Shown: positions 18,522-28,405, counted from the stretch's first letter. The stretch is 30,703 nucleotides of DNA from Stentor coeruleus (GCA_001970955.1 MPUH01000884.1:1-30703); one strand, 5' to 3'. Notes: a model not told the origin generated them from the letters alone. Made by a program: numbers and translations.

Positions 18522-19361
18522 ATGGGAAATATTTGTGGTAAAGAGGATGTTGAGATTAAGAAGAGACTTGAAGTGTTGGAAAGGAAAGTTATTGATAAGA
18601 ATCTTTTGCTATTGGAAGTTATGTATGGAAAAGTGGACTTTGACAGAAAGATACTTATAAATACAATGTACGATAGCTCTAGAAAGATTAAAAAGATAGG
18701 CATGAGTGTGAAAGAAATAAAAGACTCTGATTATTTCTTACAAAAAAATTCTATTAAAGAATCTTTATCATCAATCAAAAAAAACCTTTATAAACTTACA
18801 GACTTAAACACCAGCCTCATTTCTGATTATGATAAATCTTTAATCAGGTCTGAGAAATTGACAGAAACCCTAAGCAAAAACATCTCAAAAATGATAGATA
18901 AAACTGAGGTCCTGGTAAAATCAAACATCCAAACAGATCTTTATAAATTTTTACGCATGAGACTGATAAGTTTAAAAAAACAGCTTATTTTAGTGTCAAG
19001 AAAAGCATGGCTACTGAAATCTCGTATGAAAAAAAAACCAAATAAAAAACTATCAAGATATAAAAGTTGCCCATTTGACTTAGCGACAAATTTGAAAACA
19101 AATATAAGTATAAAAAATACATTATTTACTAATGGAAAACAGAAAAGAATAATAATCTCCCCACAGAACTATAAGAATAAAAACTGGAATAATCAATTTT
19201 CTAATTTAGAAAGTAATGATATTGATACTTGTGCAACATTATCAGAGGATAAAAGATCAGATGATGTGGGAATGAATAAAATGAAAATGAGTTTAGTTGC
19301 TCAGATGCTTTATGAGGAAACTATAGAGATTAAAAAGCAAATTAATAGAGAAAATTGGTAG
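18522..19361 (+). CDS. Probable N-myristoylated coiled-coil protein
   Basis: I choose the ATG at 18522, giving 279 residues starting MGNICGKEDVEIKK. An in-frame ATG at 18474 would add 16 residues (MMAFKRYQKHSIIIKN) but bury the motif. Gly2 with Asn3, Gly6 and Lys7 fits the N-myristoyltransferase consensus, and Cys5 could be palmitoylated, so the protein is probably anchored to a membrane face. Residues to about 170 form long amphipathic helices with regular Leu/Ile, followed by a basic patch (KSRMKKKPNKKLSRYK) and a polar tail ending EETIEIKKQINRENW. Overall very lysine-rich. No known domain recognised; a distant helical membrane-remodelling fold (ESCRT-III or BAR type) is possible but unsupported. 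Ends in TAG. Confidence 0.7.
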   Translation: MGNICGKEDVEIKKRLEVLERKVIDKNLLLLEVMYGKVDFDRKILINTMYDSSRKIKKIGMSVKEIKDSDYFLQKNSIKESLSSIKKNLYKLTDLNTSLISDYDKSLIRSEKLTETLSKNISKMIDKTEVLVKSNIQTDLYKFLRMRLISLKKQLILVSRKAWLLKSRMKKKPNKKLSRYKSCPFDLATNLKTNISIKNTLFTNGKQKRIIISPQNYKNKNWNNQFSNLESNDIDTCATLSEDKRSDDVGMNKMKMSLVAQMLYEETIEIKKQINRENW

Positions 19362-19855
19362 ATGATATAGATTTTATTAAATAATAATAATAGTTAAAGA
19401 TAGGGTTTTATGGTTTTTAGATACTTGTATATAATAGAAGATAAGGGAATATGGTATGGATTATTATGAGATATGAAGAGATAAGCTTTTTATGCTTTTA
19501 TGGTATTATTTTTTATATGAACATATTTTTAGATTTTTTTATAGTTTCGCTTTGCTTTGGGGCGTAAATGGGATGCATGTTTTTTGAGATTCAGAGTAGA
19601 AGATGTTTAAAAATCTATTGGTATTTACCTAATAACTAATTTATATATGATTATAAGATTTATACTAGAAAATAGCACAATAAAAAAGCATTTTTTGATT
19701 GTTTATCAAAAATAAACGCATTTATTGTATAAACAACAACCCAATCAATTCCTTCCAAAATCTCTTATAAAACCCCTTACCAGATTTTTTTCTCTATATT
19801 CATTCTAAACTCTAAAATTTTTAACATTATATCAGCAGCATACCTGTCAATATAT
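19362..19855. other. Intergenic spacer
   Basis: 494 bp between two plus-strand genes. G-rich on the plus strand to about 19600, then C-rich before the next start. No coding frame or repeat recognised. Confidence 0.5.
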
Positions 19856-20884
19856 ATGGATTCAAAAGCTAATCCAAGCCAAATACTACCTTTAAGTCCA
19901 GACAAACCTAAAGAAACTTTTTCAACCACAAGCCTCTCCCCCAGAAAGGCTTACCACAGAAAAACATCAAGTTTCCCTTTCTCATCCCTAAACAAAAACT
20001 CTATCTCTATAGAAGTTAAAGCAAATTCCCCAACAAGTAACACAATCCACTTTAATGCTCTTCATAGTCGATACAACACAGCAACTCTAAACATCTCTTC
20101 TAATCTTCAAGAACTCTCTGAATCTACAGAGAAAAAATATATAAACAACATAACTAGGTTAAATGAAGAAATTCTTATAATGAGTACTCAATTAAAACAA
20201 GCTAATGAAACAATAGCATCTTTGACTCAAGAACTTAATAATACAAATAGTAAACATGCTCAGTATTTACAGACTTTACATGAAAGACAAGAACAGAAAA
20301 TAAGAAGAAATCAACAGGATATGGACAGGTTGATTAGAGAAATGAACTCAAAGTCTTTGAGTATGCCTTTAGAAAAAATCATATTGGAAAAAAACTTAGA
20401 AATCGAAGTACAAAAAAGGAAGTTTAATGGGAAAATTGATGAAATGACTAAATGGTTTGAAAAAAATTTAGAAGCTAAGGATTTACAACAGAAAAACCAA
20501 CTGCAGAATTTGAAAGACCAGTTTTTAGATATTATATTGTCGTTTAAAGAAGGGTTTTTTGAAGAAATTGATAATGTGTTGAAGAGAAGTGAGATAGAAA
20601 ATCGTAGGGTGAAGGAGGATTTAAATAGAATTGATATGAATGAAGCTGAGGATGATAGTATGGAAGTTACTAGGAAAAGCCCATTTATTATAGGGAAGTA
20701 TGAGAAAAAAGTTAGAAATGATGATTTACAAATTATTGAAGAATTGAGTTCTGAGCCTGGGATGATTATTAGGAAAACTGTTAGAGAATCGGCCGGGTCT
20801 GAGTTGGACTTATCATTAAGGTTTTTGATTAATCAGATTAATGTGGAATACGACCAGTCAATTTCAGATTATATGCATAATTAA
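19856..20884 (+). CDS. Coiled-coil protein of unknown function
   Basis: A 342-residue protein. The first ~80 residues are disordered and rich in Ser/Thr/Pro with several proline-directed sites (LSPDK, LSPRK, NSPTS), likely phosphorylation targets. Residues about 85-265 are a long coiled coil (NNITRLNEEILIMSTQLKQA and onward, with heptad Leu/Ile), containing two breaks. The C-terminal ~70 residues are acidic and less helical (ELSSEPGMIIRKTVRESAGS). No enzymatic motif. Cytoskeletal or basal-body scaffolds in ciliates often look like this, but the sequence gives no identity. The coding strand moves from C-rich (36 C, 11 G in 19861-19980) to G-rich (31 G, 11 C in 20701-20820). Ends in TAA. Confidence 0.75.
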   Translation: MDSKANPSQILPLSPDKPKETFSTTSLSPRKAYHRKTSSFPFSSLNKNSISIEVKANSPTSNTIHFNALHSRYNTATLNISSNLQELSESTEKKYINNITRLNEEILIMSTQLKQANETIASLTQELNNTNSKHAQYLQTLHERQEQKIRRNQQDMDRLIREMNSKSLSMPLEKIILEKNLEIEVQKRKFNGKIDEMTKWFEKNLEAKDLQQKNQLQNLKDQFLDIILSFKEGFFEEIDNVLKRSEIENRRVKEDLNRIDMNEAEDDSMEVTRKSPFIIGKYEKKVRNDDLQIIEELSSEPGMIIRKTVRESAGSELDLSLRFLINQINVEYDQSISDYMHN

Positions 20885-21135
20885 TAATATAATGGATAGT
20901 TTTTTATAGTAATGTATAGGAAATTTATGGATAAATTGTTTAAAGTTAAAAAATTGGGGTTTTAGATGATAATAGGAGGATTTTGTGGAGATGGAAGAAA
21001 GGTTGGATAGAGTTTGATGTAAAATAATGAGGTTTTAAAGGGAAAGTATGCATTTTGTATGTTTTTCATTATATGTTATGATGAGTAGGCTAAAAAGTTA
21101 TAGTATATTTTATATAGTTTTTCAATAATATTTTT

Positions 21136-22032
21136 ATGGAAAGCATAAGCGACCAATCAGAAGAAATTTTCATAAATCAAAGCAATAACTCAACATCGAA
21201 AAACCCAATATCAAAAGACCAGCTCAAAGCCTTAGATTCTAAAATCCCCCAAAACCTTTCAAAACCTCTTAAACCCTCACTTAAAAACCCTAACCCACCC
21301 CAAAAAAACATATCCTCTTCCACAAACCCTAAAAAACCCCACTTCAAAAGTTTTAAAAAATACAAAAAATCCTCATCACCCGAAAAACCTCACAAATCCA
21401 ATCCAAACATTGTCCTTATACAAATGCTCACAGTAATGCTCGAACTTCAAGACCTCATCGACAAAGTGAAAAAAAAACTCATATCCTGTCCTGACTTTAA
21501 CACTGATTTTCTTATAAAAATCTTTGACCAAAACAGCCTTGGTTTCACAACTGAATCTGATTTCATCGAAAGTTTAGAAGTCTTAAGAATTTCATATACA
21601 AAAGAAGAAATCCAATTGATTTTCTATCATTACTCTAAAACTTATAATAAAAGATTGACGAATTCTGAACTTTTAAGCCTTTTTCTTCCTTATCTTGATA
21701 AAAAAGACTATGGGAAAAGCAAGGAATTTTGTGTAAAGACTTTGGAAATACTTAGAGAATTGTTGGAAAAACATATACAGCATGAAGTGATTATGGAAAA
21801 ATATAGACAGCTTTGGAAAAGACAAGGACATAAACCTGAAGTGGTATTTAGGGTTTTTGGAAAAAATCCAGTATGTCAAGAAGAAATTAATCAAGTTTTA
21901 TATAGGGTTAGAGATGTTACGTATAGGGATACATGTTGGATTTTCCAGTATTTTAATAAAAGTCCTGATGAAACTTTGACTTTGGAAGAGTTTTCGAAGG
22001 AGTATTTACCAAAATGCTTTAAGAGGTTATAA
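21136..22032 (+). CDS. EF-hand-like protein
   Basis: A 298-residue protein. Residues 1-90 are disordered, Lys/Pro/Ser/Asn-rich (NPNPPQKNIS, KKYKKSSSPEKPHKS). From about 92 the chain is helical with EF-hand spacing: a loop DQNSLGFTTESD (131-142) between helices LIKIF and FIESLEVL keeps Asp1, Asn3, Gly6 and an acidic position 12, so calcium binding is possible though not certain. Further degenerate EF-like helices follow (KEEIQLIFYHYSK, SELLSLFLPYL, VVFRVFG, CWIFQYFNKSPDETLTLEEF). Such proteins are common in ciliate cytoskeletons. Strand skew is extreme: 58 C against 7 G in 21181-21360. Ends in TAA. Confidence 0.75.
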   Translation: MESISDQSEEIFINQSNNSTSKNPISKDQLKALDSKIPQNLSKPLKPSLKNPNPPQKNISSSTNPKKPHFKSFKKYKKSSSPEKPHKSNPNIVLIQMLTVMLELQDLIDKVKKKLISCPDFNTDFLIKIFDQNSLGFTTESDFIESLEVLRISYTKEEIQLIFYHYSKTYNKRLTNSELLSLFLPYLDKKDYGKSKEFCVKTLEILRELLEKHIQHEVIMEKYRQLWKRQGHKPEVVFRVFGKNPVCQEEINQVLYRVRDVTYRDTCWIFQYFNKSPDETLTLEEFSKEYLPKCFKRL

Positions 22033-22286
22033 TTTTGACTAATATGATATGTTTTCCTCATAAAATCCTCTCAAACTTATGCTTTTTTATATTGTAGGAC
22101 CATTTATCATAATTTCAACTTAAGTTTTATTATGAAATATTTTATTAATACCATATTAAAAATTAACCATAAAAATTCTTCCTTTAAACTGGAATTTTCA
22201 ACTTTACGTATTTGAAATTATTTACTACCTAAATTAACAGCCTAATCCAATTTGCCATTCTCGCGGTAATAGTTGCTATATAGGGC

Positions 22287-22619
22287 TTACAATTTTCTTA
22301 CTAGCTGATAGATACCTGAAAATGCCATAAAAATATTTACAGCAAGGAAATTCCCATTAAATGGATATATCTGAGTTGAGTATCTAGACCATACAAATCC
22401 AGTTATTGTCACAACACACTGCTGAGGCAAAGAAACATTCTGTGCAGGGATTGACATGTCTTTAATATTAGCGATAACAATAGCCCATTTAAACCAAGGA
22501 CACCAATGAAATATAGTAAACCATCCATTGTCAGCTAGCATACGTTTTTTTATCCAAGGGTGCCAATTATAGCTTGCTAAAATCCGATCTCTTAATTTTG
22601 GAACTATTCCGAATGCCAT
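22287..22619 (-). CDS. MPC2: Mitochondrial pyruvate carrier subunit, MPC2-like
   Basis: A 110-residue protein of normal MPC length. It shows the family landmarks in order: an amphipathic N terminus, HPWIKKRMLADN, FHWCPWFKWAIVIANIKDM (equivalent of the FWAPxxKWGLVxAGLxDM motif), PAQNVSLPQQC, GFVWSRYST (the GFIWSRYS signature of MPC2), and FNGNFLAVNIFMAFSGIYQL. Three membrane helices are expected. MPC2 pairs with MPC1 in the inner mitochondrial membrane to import pyruvate. Assignment to the MPC2 rather than the MPC1 type rests on WSRYS and NFLAVN. No MPC1 partner occurs in the window. Start ATG at 22617-22619; ends in TAA. Confidence 0.93.
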   Translation of the reverse strand: MAFGIVPKLRDRILASYNWHPWIKKRMLADNGWFTIFHWCPWFKWAIVIANIKDMSIPAQNVSLPQQCVVTITGFVWSRYSTQIYPFNGNFLAVNIFMAFSGIYQLVRKL

Positions 22620-23113
22620 TAATTACCACATATATGAAAATCATGTAAGTCAAAACTGAAAAAGGAAAAAATATAAGAAAGTGTTGTTATGAGTATAAAT
22701 TACTAGATATTATTATATAAATCCTAAGATTACTTAACTTCATTTATTGTTTTATATTATAAAATCTCATCATATTTTTAAGCATTATTATTAGGAAGCA
22801 TATTTATAGCCAACACTACAAATTTGTTATATAAAAACTAAAATATTGTCATGATAAAGCTCATTTCTATACAAAATACCTTAAAAATCACAAATAAATC
22901 GCATATCTCATGAAAAAAAAACTAGTTTTACCTAAAATTAATCCTAACCCATAACTCTTATTATTATCAAAAAAAGCCAAAAAAATTTTTCCTATTCAAG
23001 CCTATAAACCAAATAAAAATCCCAATAATTACTATACTATTCTCTAACCCAAAATCATGCCAAAACTCTTTTTTTCTGTCAAAATTCCAAAATCTGACAA
23101 ATGAAATATTATA
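22620..23113. other. Intergenic spacer
   Basis: 494 bp between two minus-strand genes, very AT-rich, C-rich on the plus strand from about 22860 as expected for a minus-strand 3' flank. Nothing else recognised. Confidence 0.5.
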
Positions 23114-23974
23114 TTAGTAAGGCTTAGCATAATTTTGTATCCCTGAACTATAAACAACAAGCCCAGATATAGGAGACCTATTCTGTAATTTAGGCAGTCT
23201 AAAATTGCTTAATAATTCCTTAATACTAGTTTTCAAAGTGCTTTGACTAGGTTTTTTCGTCACAGCGGAAAAGTTCAAAAAATGTTCTTGTCTATGAGGT
23301 TTCTTATTAACAACATGCACAGATCTTTCTCCAATTTTAGGCGTCGTGCAATTAAATCCAACATTTTTATCAGTTTTAAAAGCTTTTACAGTTTTCCCGG
23401 ATTGAGGGTCAAAGAAAAATTTTTCATAGTAATTCTGTGGGTAAACAGATAAACTATTACTTGGTCGGTTTTGGCCTTTAGGGTTATCTGGAAATGATAT
23501 ATCAAAATGTGTAAATTCAGCATTAGCTTTATTACTTTCTAATGATTTCGACCTATAACTTTCAGTTTTTTTCCGACTTCGCCCATGGAATTTCGTTAGT
23601 TTGTTTGCGAATCTAACTTCAAAAGTAGGTATTTCATCTACTGGAGTGAAATCTTTTATGCTATATCTTTCGTTTAATTTTTTAATATCAGTTTTATCGT
23701 TTGGTTCTTCATATGGTTCTGTTATTGTTATAGATTTATTTAAAGGGGAATTTTGAAAGACAATAGTTTCAGCTGAAGCTCGAGAGATTTTCATTTTGGA
23801 GTTTAGTTTGCGGAATGGTTTTCTTGTTGGACTAAAAACATTTAAGTTTATAGATGGGAAACCTTCAGAGTTCCAACTACTTATGTCGTGTTTAGCAATT
23901 TTTGGTGTTGCCCTGCAGAAGTTCTTGTCTTCTTTTAAGAGGTTTTCAATAGATTGCTGCTCTTTGTATATCAT
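23114..23974 (-). CDS. Basic disordered protein of unknown function
   Basis: A 286-residue protein rich in Lys, Ser, Asn and Pro, with no membrane segment or recognisable domain. There are repeated short proline-directed Ser/Thr motifs (NVFSPTRK, QNSPLNK, DFTPVDE, NRSPISG) and a basic stretch (KLTKFHGRSRKKTESYRSKS). It ends VVYSSGIQNYAKPY. The composition suggests a cytoskeletal-associated or phosphorylated scaffold protein, but no identity is claimed. It shares a 307-bp divergent region with the RING-like gene. The start at 23974 is the first Met (MIYKEQQSIENLLKED). Ends in TAA. Confidence 0.65.
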   Translation of the reverse strand: MIYKEQQSIENLLKEDKNFCRATPKIAKHDISSWNSEGFPSINLNVFSPTRKPFRKLNSKMKISRASAETIVFQNSPLNKSITITEPYEEPNDKTDIKKLNERYSIKDFTPVDEIPTFEVRFANKLTKFHGRSRKKTESYRSKSLESNKANAEFTHFDISFPDNPKGQNRPSNSLSVYPQNYYEKFFFDPQSGKTVKAFKTDKNVGFNCTTPKIGERSVHVVNKKPHRQEHFLNFSAVTKKPSQSTLKTSIKELLSNFRLPKLQNRSPISGLVVYSSGIQNYAKPY

Positions 23975-24281
23975 TTAGATTATTATATGTGAAGGGTTTT
24001 TCGGTAGAATTAACTAAGGATTTCAGTTTTTGTTTTATATTTTGTATGGCTTTGAGGGCTATTATTTATTTGCTAGGTTTTGAAATGTGTTAATATAATA
24101 AGCTAAAAAATCATAAAGATTATATTACTCACAATATCCCAAGTTTTAATGCTAATAATAATACTAACACCCTAACACCCACTTCTAAAAACCTCATTTT
24201 CCATATCAAAACCTCTTCAAAAAAGCCTTAAACCTTAAACTTCAATAAAACCATTATCCTAAAAAATATCTATAATAATAA
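23975..24281. promoter_or_regulatory. Divergent intergenic region
   Basis: 307 bp separate two divergent start codons, so both promoters should lie here. The left part is G-rich and the right part (24140-24270) C-rich on the plus strand, so each coding strand sees a C-rich upstream flank. No defined promoter motif recognised. Confidence 0.4.
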
Positions 24282-25304
24282 ATGTCTTACGAGTACTCTG
24301 AAATTCAAGCAGACTTTCTAAGCAAAAAGAACTTTTCACATCTAAAACAAAGTTTCTTCAGTTCCTTCAGCGCAGCCATCTTCCAATCTTTCATTGAAAA
24401 ACTTTCATGCTTCAACTACCCATTCTCAACATTCCTCAATGAACTAATTGAAACAGTTCCACCATCATTCCCAAACATGAAGTTATTTTTTGAATCCTTA
24501 CAAAGAAATGAAATCAATTATCAATATTTAATAGAATGTCTTAGCAATGATAATTTTAGAGCTGAATTTGAGTGTTATGGAGAGTATTTATTCAAAGCAT
24601 ATAAGATATCAGAAATTGTAGAAATGCTCAGAATTGAAATCTGGCATTTTAACTGGGAAACTCAAAGTTTAACAAAGCATCGTTTTTATGATGAAAATCT
24701 ACATTTAATAGTTCCAATATTATCAGTAGTCCAAGAGCAGATGTGTTATTATATATTGTGTTCCCCAGTATCAGATATTTTTACTAAACCTATTAGTAAA
24801 TATAGTTACCCACAGAAAATCATCCCAAAACTTAAGAATTTGTTTGAATGTATACAAGATATAAAAGAAAATAAAGAAGGGAATAAGGTAAAAGGACAGA
24901 ATTTTATTGAGAAAAAACAGGATTATCAACAGAATATAGGGGAAAATAATCAAGGGTTTAAAGTAATGCCTGTTGATTTGTTAGACCCTGAAGATTTCCA
25001 ATGCACTTTACCGTTTGGGTCTCCGCCTATGAATACTGTGCAATTTGTTGGGAAAAATGATGGGTTGGATAATTTTACTAAGGTATTACAGAATGAAAAA
25101 AAAGAAAATTTCGCCCCTGATCCAGGGTCGATGTGTTCTAATTGTCATTTGCAACCGATTTTTGATATAGGGTTGAAGAAGATGTGTAAATGTTCATTGT
25201 GCTTTGAATGCTTAGGGGGTATTACGCAGATGGAAAGGTGTCCTTTATGCAAAGAAGAAATAGATCCGATTCTTGTTAGTAGTTATTTAGATTTATTATA
25301 TTAA
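24282..25304 (+). CDS. RING-like zinc finger protein
   Basis: A 340-residue protein. The last 56 residues hold a RING-type cross-brace: Cys285-x2-Cys288, Cys302-x-Cys304, Cys307-x2-Cys310, Cys320-x2-Cys323 (SNC, CKCSLCFEC, CPLC). The usual histidine at position four is Cys304, making it an all-cysteine RING. The hydrophobic residues around CPLC support an E3 ubiquitin ligase role, with the zinc finger at the C terminus as in many small E3s. The first ~280 residues are helical with no domain I recognise; 205-230 are Lys/Gln/Asn-rich. The substrate is unknown. It is convergent with the calponin-homology gene, with 91 bp between their stops. Ends in TAA. Confidence 0.75.
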   Translation: MSYEYSEIQADFLSKKNFSHLKQSFFSSFSAAIFQSFIEKLSCFNYPFSTFLNELIETVPPSFPNMKLFFESLQRNEINYQYLIECLSNDNFRAEFECYGEYLFKAYKISEIVEMLRIEIWHFNWETQSLTKHRFYDENLHLIVPILSVVQEQMCYYILCSPVSDIFTKPISKYSYPQKIIPKLKNLFECIQDIKENKEGNKVKGQNFIEKKQDYQQNIGENNQGFKVMPVDLLDPEDFQCTLPFGSPPMNTVQFVGKNDGLDNFTKVLQNEKKENFAPDPGSMCSNCHLQPIFDIGLKKMCKCSLCFECLGGITQMERCPLCKEEIDPILVSSYLDLLY

Positions 25305-25395
25305 GAAAGCTTAGAAAATCATGATTAGATTTACATGTAAAAAAATACCATAAAATCAACACCATCCTAAAAAGCATCATTTAACAAAGATTGAA

Positions 25396-27408
25396 TTATA
25401 TAAAACTGGTCTCTCTATACTTCCTATTAAATCTAACCAGAGTGTATATAGTATTTTTATAAATCCTATAAATCTCACTAAGCACTAGCCTAATAGCATT
25501 GCCTTCCCCTTTCGCCACTTCTTCTTCTATATACAAAGCTCTACAATTAAGATTCGGCTTCTTAACCAAGACCTCAAAAGCTAGTTTTATATTCCTCTTG
25601 GCTTGTGGAGTATTACAATTACAACTTTTCACCCCTTTAATATCTTTCATTTCCAATACACTTAAAATATTACACAAAATAACCCCATCACTAAACTCTT
25701 GTATAAATTCCCCAGTCAAATCTAAATCAGGAGGAAGAGTAACATTCAATTTCTTCAACCATATAAACTCCGCTAAATTTTCTTGATTTTCTATATGATT
25801 ATTAGTATTTTCTTTATAAAAATCCAAAGCACTTTTGCTGTTTTCTACAAGTTTTCTATTAAAATTCCCTTTTTCATAATTTTTATTAGAATTGGATTTT
25901 GAGTCAAATGATTGTTGGCATATATTAGAATATGATCTTTGAGGTGTCAGAGGTCTTCTATCTTTACTTGATGATTTTACTATAAAAGGACCATCAGCAT
26001 GATAACTTTTGCCTCTTTTACGTGTTGGAAGACCAACATGCATTCGATGAAGATCTTCTAAGAATAACATTATAAATGTAGAATCCCCTTCATAAATTTT
26101 ATGTGGATCTCTTAAATATTGTTGGGAGATTCTGATATCTTTTTGGAGGACTTGTAAAGATTTTTCTATGTTCATAAGGCAAACTTTAGCGGTTTTAGGG
26201 TTTTTTTGTATACCGAAAACATCAAGATTTGTAGTTTTTTTGATTAACAATGAGAGGAATTCGCCTGTTTTGAGAAGATGGACTAGTTGGCTAAAATCTT
26301 GAATATCATCAGAGTAGATATTGAATTTATTTACCCAGTTTACTAGTGAGAATTTGAGTTTTGATGACTGATCTTCTGTGTAAGGCCAAGCAGTTTTGAG
26401 TTTTTTAGGCATAAGATCTGGGAAAAACAGCATTAAAGTATGTAATANAAAATCTTGAATATCATCAGAGTAGATATTGAATTTATTTACCCAGTTTACT
26501 AGTGAGAATTTGAGTTTTGATGACTGATCTTCTGTGTATGGCCAAGCAGTTTTGAGTTTTTTAGGCATAAGATCTGGGAAAAACAGCATTAAAGTATGTA
26601 ATAAAGTCCAAACTTCATAAGGTTCAGTGTAATAATAGTATTCCAACTTTTTTATAGGCACATGGGTATTTAGGATAGTTATAGCCACTTGGATGTTTCT
26701 ATAAACTTCTTCAATTTTGTGAGGAAACTCGCAGAAATCAACTGGACCGTCTATTACTAAGACAACGTTGCATAGAAGGACTCCGTTTCTTATGTTGTCT
26801 TGGATTAGATCTGAATTTGGGGCTAGATATTTTGTTAAACCTAAACTCCCTAGCCAGGGTGTTACTTTGTTTTGTATATCTTTTAGTAGCTGGTTTTTGT
26901 CCTCTTCGATATTCGACCCTATCCTCTTCATAACCGAACTAGCTCTTTTTTTCACAGCCACTTTTACCGCCCCCGAATTCTGCAAAGCAAAATACTTTTT
27001 CATATCTTCAAGTAGCATCCATATTACTTTTCCTCTTCCCTGATAAACTTCATCTTCATTCCACATATAATTGCTCTTAAACCCATGTAAATTCCTCAAA
27101 AAACCCATAGCTTTTCTTATATTAAACCTGCATTCTTTAGGTCCAGTTGGTTTTATATAATATTTAATTTGGGTTTTACAATTGTTGTTTATAATCTGAC
27201 ATAAAAAAACCCCATTCGAAAATTTTTCCGGGACAAGTTCAATGGCTAAATTAATGTTTTGACCCTGAAGCCATGTATTGATTTCAATAAGTTCTTTTGG
27301 TTCATAACAACTTTTCTTTCTCTTCCAAGAATTATCAAAAGATTTCGTGCATTGTTCACTACTAAGATCAAAAGAGAAATTTTGTGAGCTTTTGAAAGTC
27401 TTGTACAT
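25396..27408 (-). CDS. Protein with four calponin-homology domains
   Basis: About 670 codons as assembled; about 618 residues without the artificial duplication. Four CH-type domains are visible: CH1 about 38-141 (INTWLQGQN, GVFLCQIIN, GKVIWMLLEDM), CH2 about 174-282 (GVLLCNVV, VWTLLHTLMLFF), CH3 after the duplicated segment (KFSLVNWVNKF, STFIMLFLEDLHRM) and CH4 at the C terminus (FIWLKKLNV, FSDGVILCNILSVL, GNAIRLVLSEIYRIY). A Ser/Asn-rich linker precedes CH4. CH domains bind actin or microtubules; four in one chain recalls fimbrin/plastin, but there is no EF-hand headpiece and the order differs. The ambiguous base at 26448 and the repeated 155 bp (52 codons, in frame) lie between CH2 and CH3 and should be treated as an assembly defect. 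Ends in TAA. Confidence 0.8.
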   Translation of the reverse strand: MYKTFKSSQNFSFDLSSEQCTKSFDNSWKRKKSCYEPKELIEINTWLQGQNINLAIELVPEKFSNGVFLCQIINNNCKTQIKYYIKPTGPKECRFNIRKAMGFLRNLHGFKSNYMWNEDEVYQGRGKVIWMLLEDMKKYFALQNSGAVKVAVKKRASSVMKRIGSNIEEDKNQLLKDIQNKVTPWLGSLGLTKYLAPNSDLIQDNIRNGVLLCNVVLVIDGPVDFCEFPHKIEEVYRNIQVAITILNTHVPIKKLEYYYYTEPYEVWTLLHTLMLFFPDLMPKKLKTAWPYTEDQSSKLKFSLVNWVNKFNIYSDDIQDFXLHTLMLFFPDLMPKKLKTAWPYTEDQSSKLKFSLVNWVNKFNIYSDDIQDFSQLVHLLKTGEFLSLLIKKTTNLDVFGIQKNPKTAKVCLMNIEKSLQVLQKDIRISQQYLRDPHKIYEGDSTFIMLFLEDLHRMHVGLPTRKRGKSYHADGPFIVKSSSKDRRPLTPQRSYSNICQQSFDSKSNSNKNYEKGNFNRKLVENSKSALDFYKENTNNHIENQENLAEFIWLKKLNVTLPPDLDLTGEFIQEFSDGVILCNILSVLEMKDIKGVKSCNCNTPQAKRNIKLAFEVLVKKPNLNCRALYIEEEVAKGEGNAIRLVLSEIYRIYKNTIYTLVRFNRKYRETSFI
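26293..26603. repeat. 155-bp duplicate flanking a one-base gap
   Basis: 26293-26447 and 26449-26603 are identical except at one base (26383 A, 26539 T) and are separated only by the N at 26448. This is what results when two contig ends that overlap are joined with a placeholder instead of merged. The single difference could be an allele or an error. Confidence 0.95.
26448..26448. other. Ambiguous base (assembly gap)
   Basis: The only N in the window, exactly at the junction of the two 155-bp copies. Confidence 0.98.
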
Positions 27409-27555
27409 ATGATTATATGTTTATTATATATTATTAAAAATATAAGACAATTATGTAATCATCAAGATTATGTTTAAACGATAGCGATAGTTTCTAATAA
27501 ATATATTCATTTTTGCAAAAATTCTTCATGAGAAAAAAATCATCAATTTTCAAAT

Positions 27556-27635
27556 AAATGGAAGAAAGTATTTAAGAACTTATCTTATATACTCTAAATG
27601 GAAGAAAGTATTGAAGAAATCATATAATATACTCT
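27556..27635. repeat. 40-bp imperfect tandem repeat
   Basis: Two units (27556-27595, 27596-27635) start AAATGGAAGAAAGTATT and end ATACTCT with several differences between. Confidence 0.85.
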
Positions 27636-27940
27636 AAATAATATTCATGTTTTTAATCCTGTAGACTATTGATTTATATTTGTATTATATATTTTTATCT
27701 CCTAGGAATTTTTGAGGCTTTATTCTAATAGATAATCATAACTAGTATTTAAGTTTTGATTTAAAACAAACTTATCTTAAAATACAACATACAAAACTTG
27801 GGTGTTTAAACTTATTCTTGCAATATTTTTTTCTTTATATAGTCTTATAGAAAATATGATATTTTTTTAAGTTTTCCATAGTATAAGGTATATTTTTTAA
27901 GGGAAATTTAATCAATAAGATTTTATTTATATATATTTTA

Positions 27941-28032
27941 TGTATTAAATATAGTTCTTAACATAAAACAAGCTATATATATTATATGTATTAAATATAG
28001 TTCTTAACATAAAGCAAGCTATATATATTATA
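27941..28032. repeat. 46-bp tandem repeat, two copies
   Basis: Units 27941-27986 and 27987-28032 begin TGTATTAAATATAGTTCTTA and differ at one base (A/G). Part of an AT-rich 5' region. Confidence 0.9.
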
Positions 28033-28405
28033 ATAAGTTGTTTTTCAGTTTACCTTTAATCGCTTTACCATTTGATAGTGAAGTTTAATTATTTTAAATA
28101 TTTCTTAGACTTATTACTAAGACTCTCAGAATTCATATTTATACAATTGCACTTTTTAAATAACAATACCGAAAACCCAATTTTTAGCATTACAGAAATT
28201 TAATTATATATTTTCTCACAAATATCACCTTCTTCTTAACATAAAATCATTTATTTATCAACACAACTTCCAAAACTTTTAACTCAAATCTTGACATAAA
28301 AAAATTACTTAACTAAACCCCTTTAATCTGGAGTATTTATTTCATATAAAATTTAGCCCAAAATCCTCATTTTCAAAGTCTTTTAAAAATTGGTGAAAAA
28401 TATAA

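Larger units (their letters stand above)
27409..28405. other. Divergent intergenic region with tandem repeats
   Basis: About 1 kb upstream of both the CH-domain gene and the first ML-like gene. It contains a 40-bp and a 46-bp tandem duplication, listed separately. From about 28041 it is homologous to the 5' flanks of the second and the predicted third ML-like unit. The last ~250 bp are C-rich, as before most plus-strand genes here. No gene recognised. Confidence 0.6.

Noticed and set aside
25396-27408. Calling the CH-domain protein fimbrin/plastin outright
   Set aside because: Four CH domains are present, but the EF-hand headpiece is missing and CH4 is set apart by a long linker, so only a domain-level call is justified.
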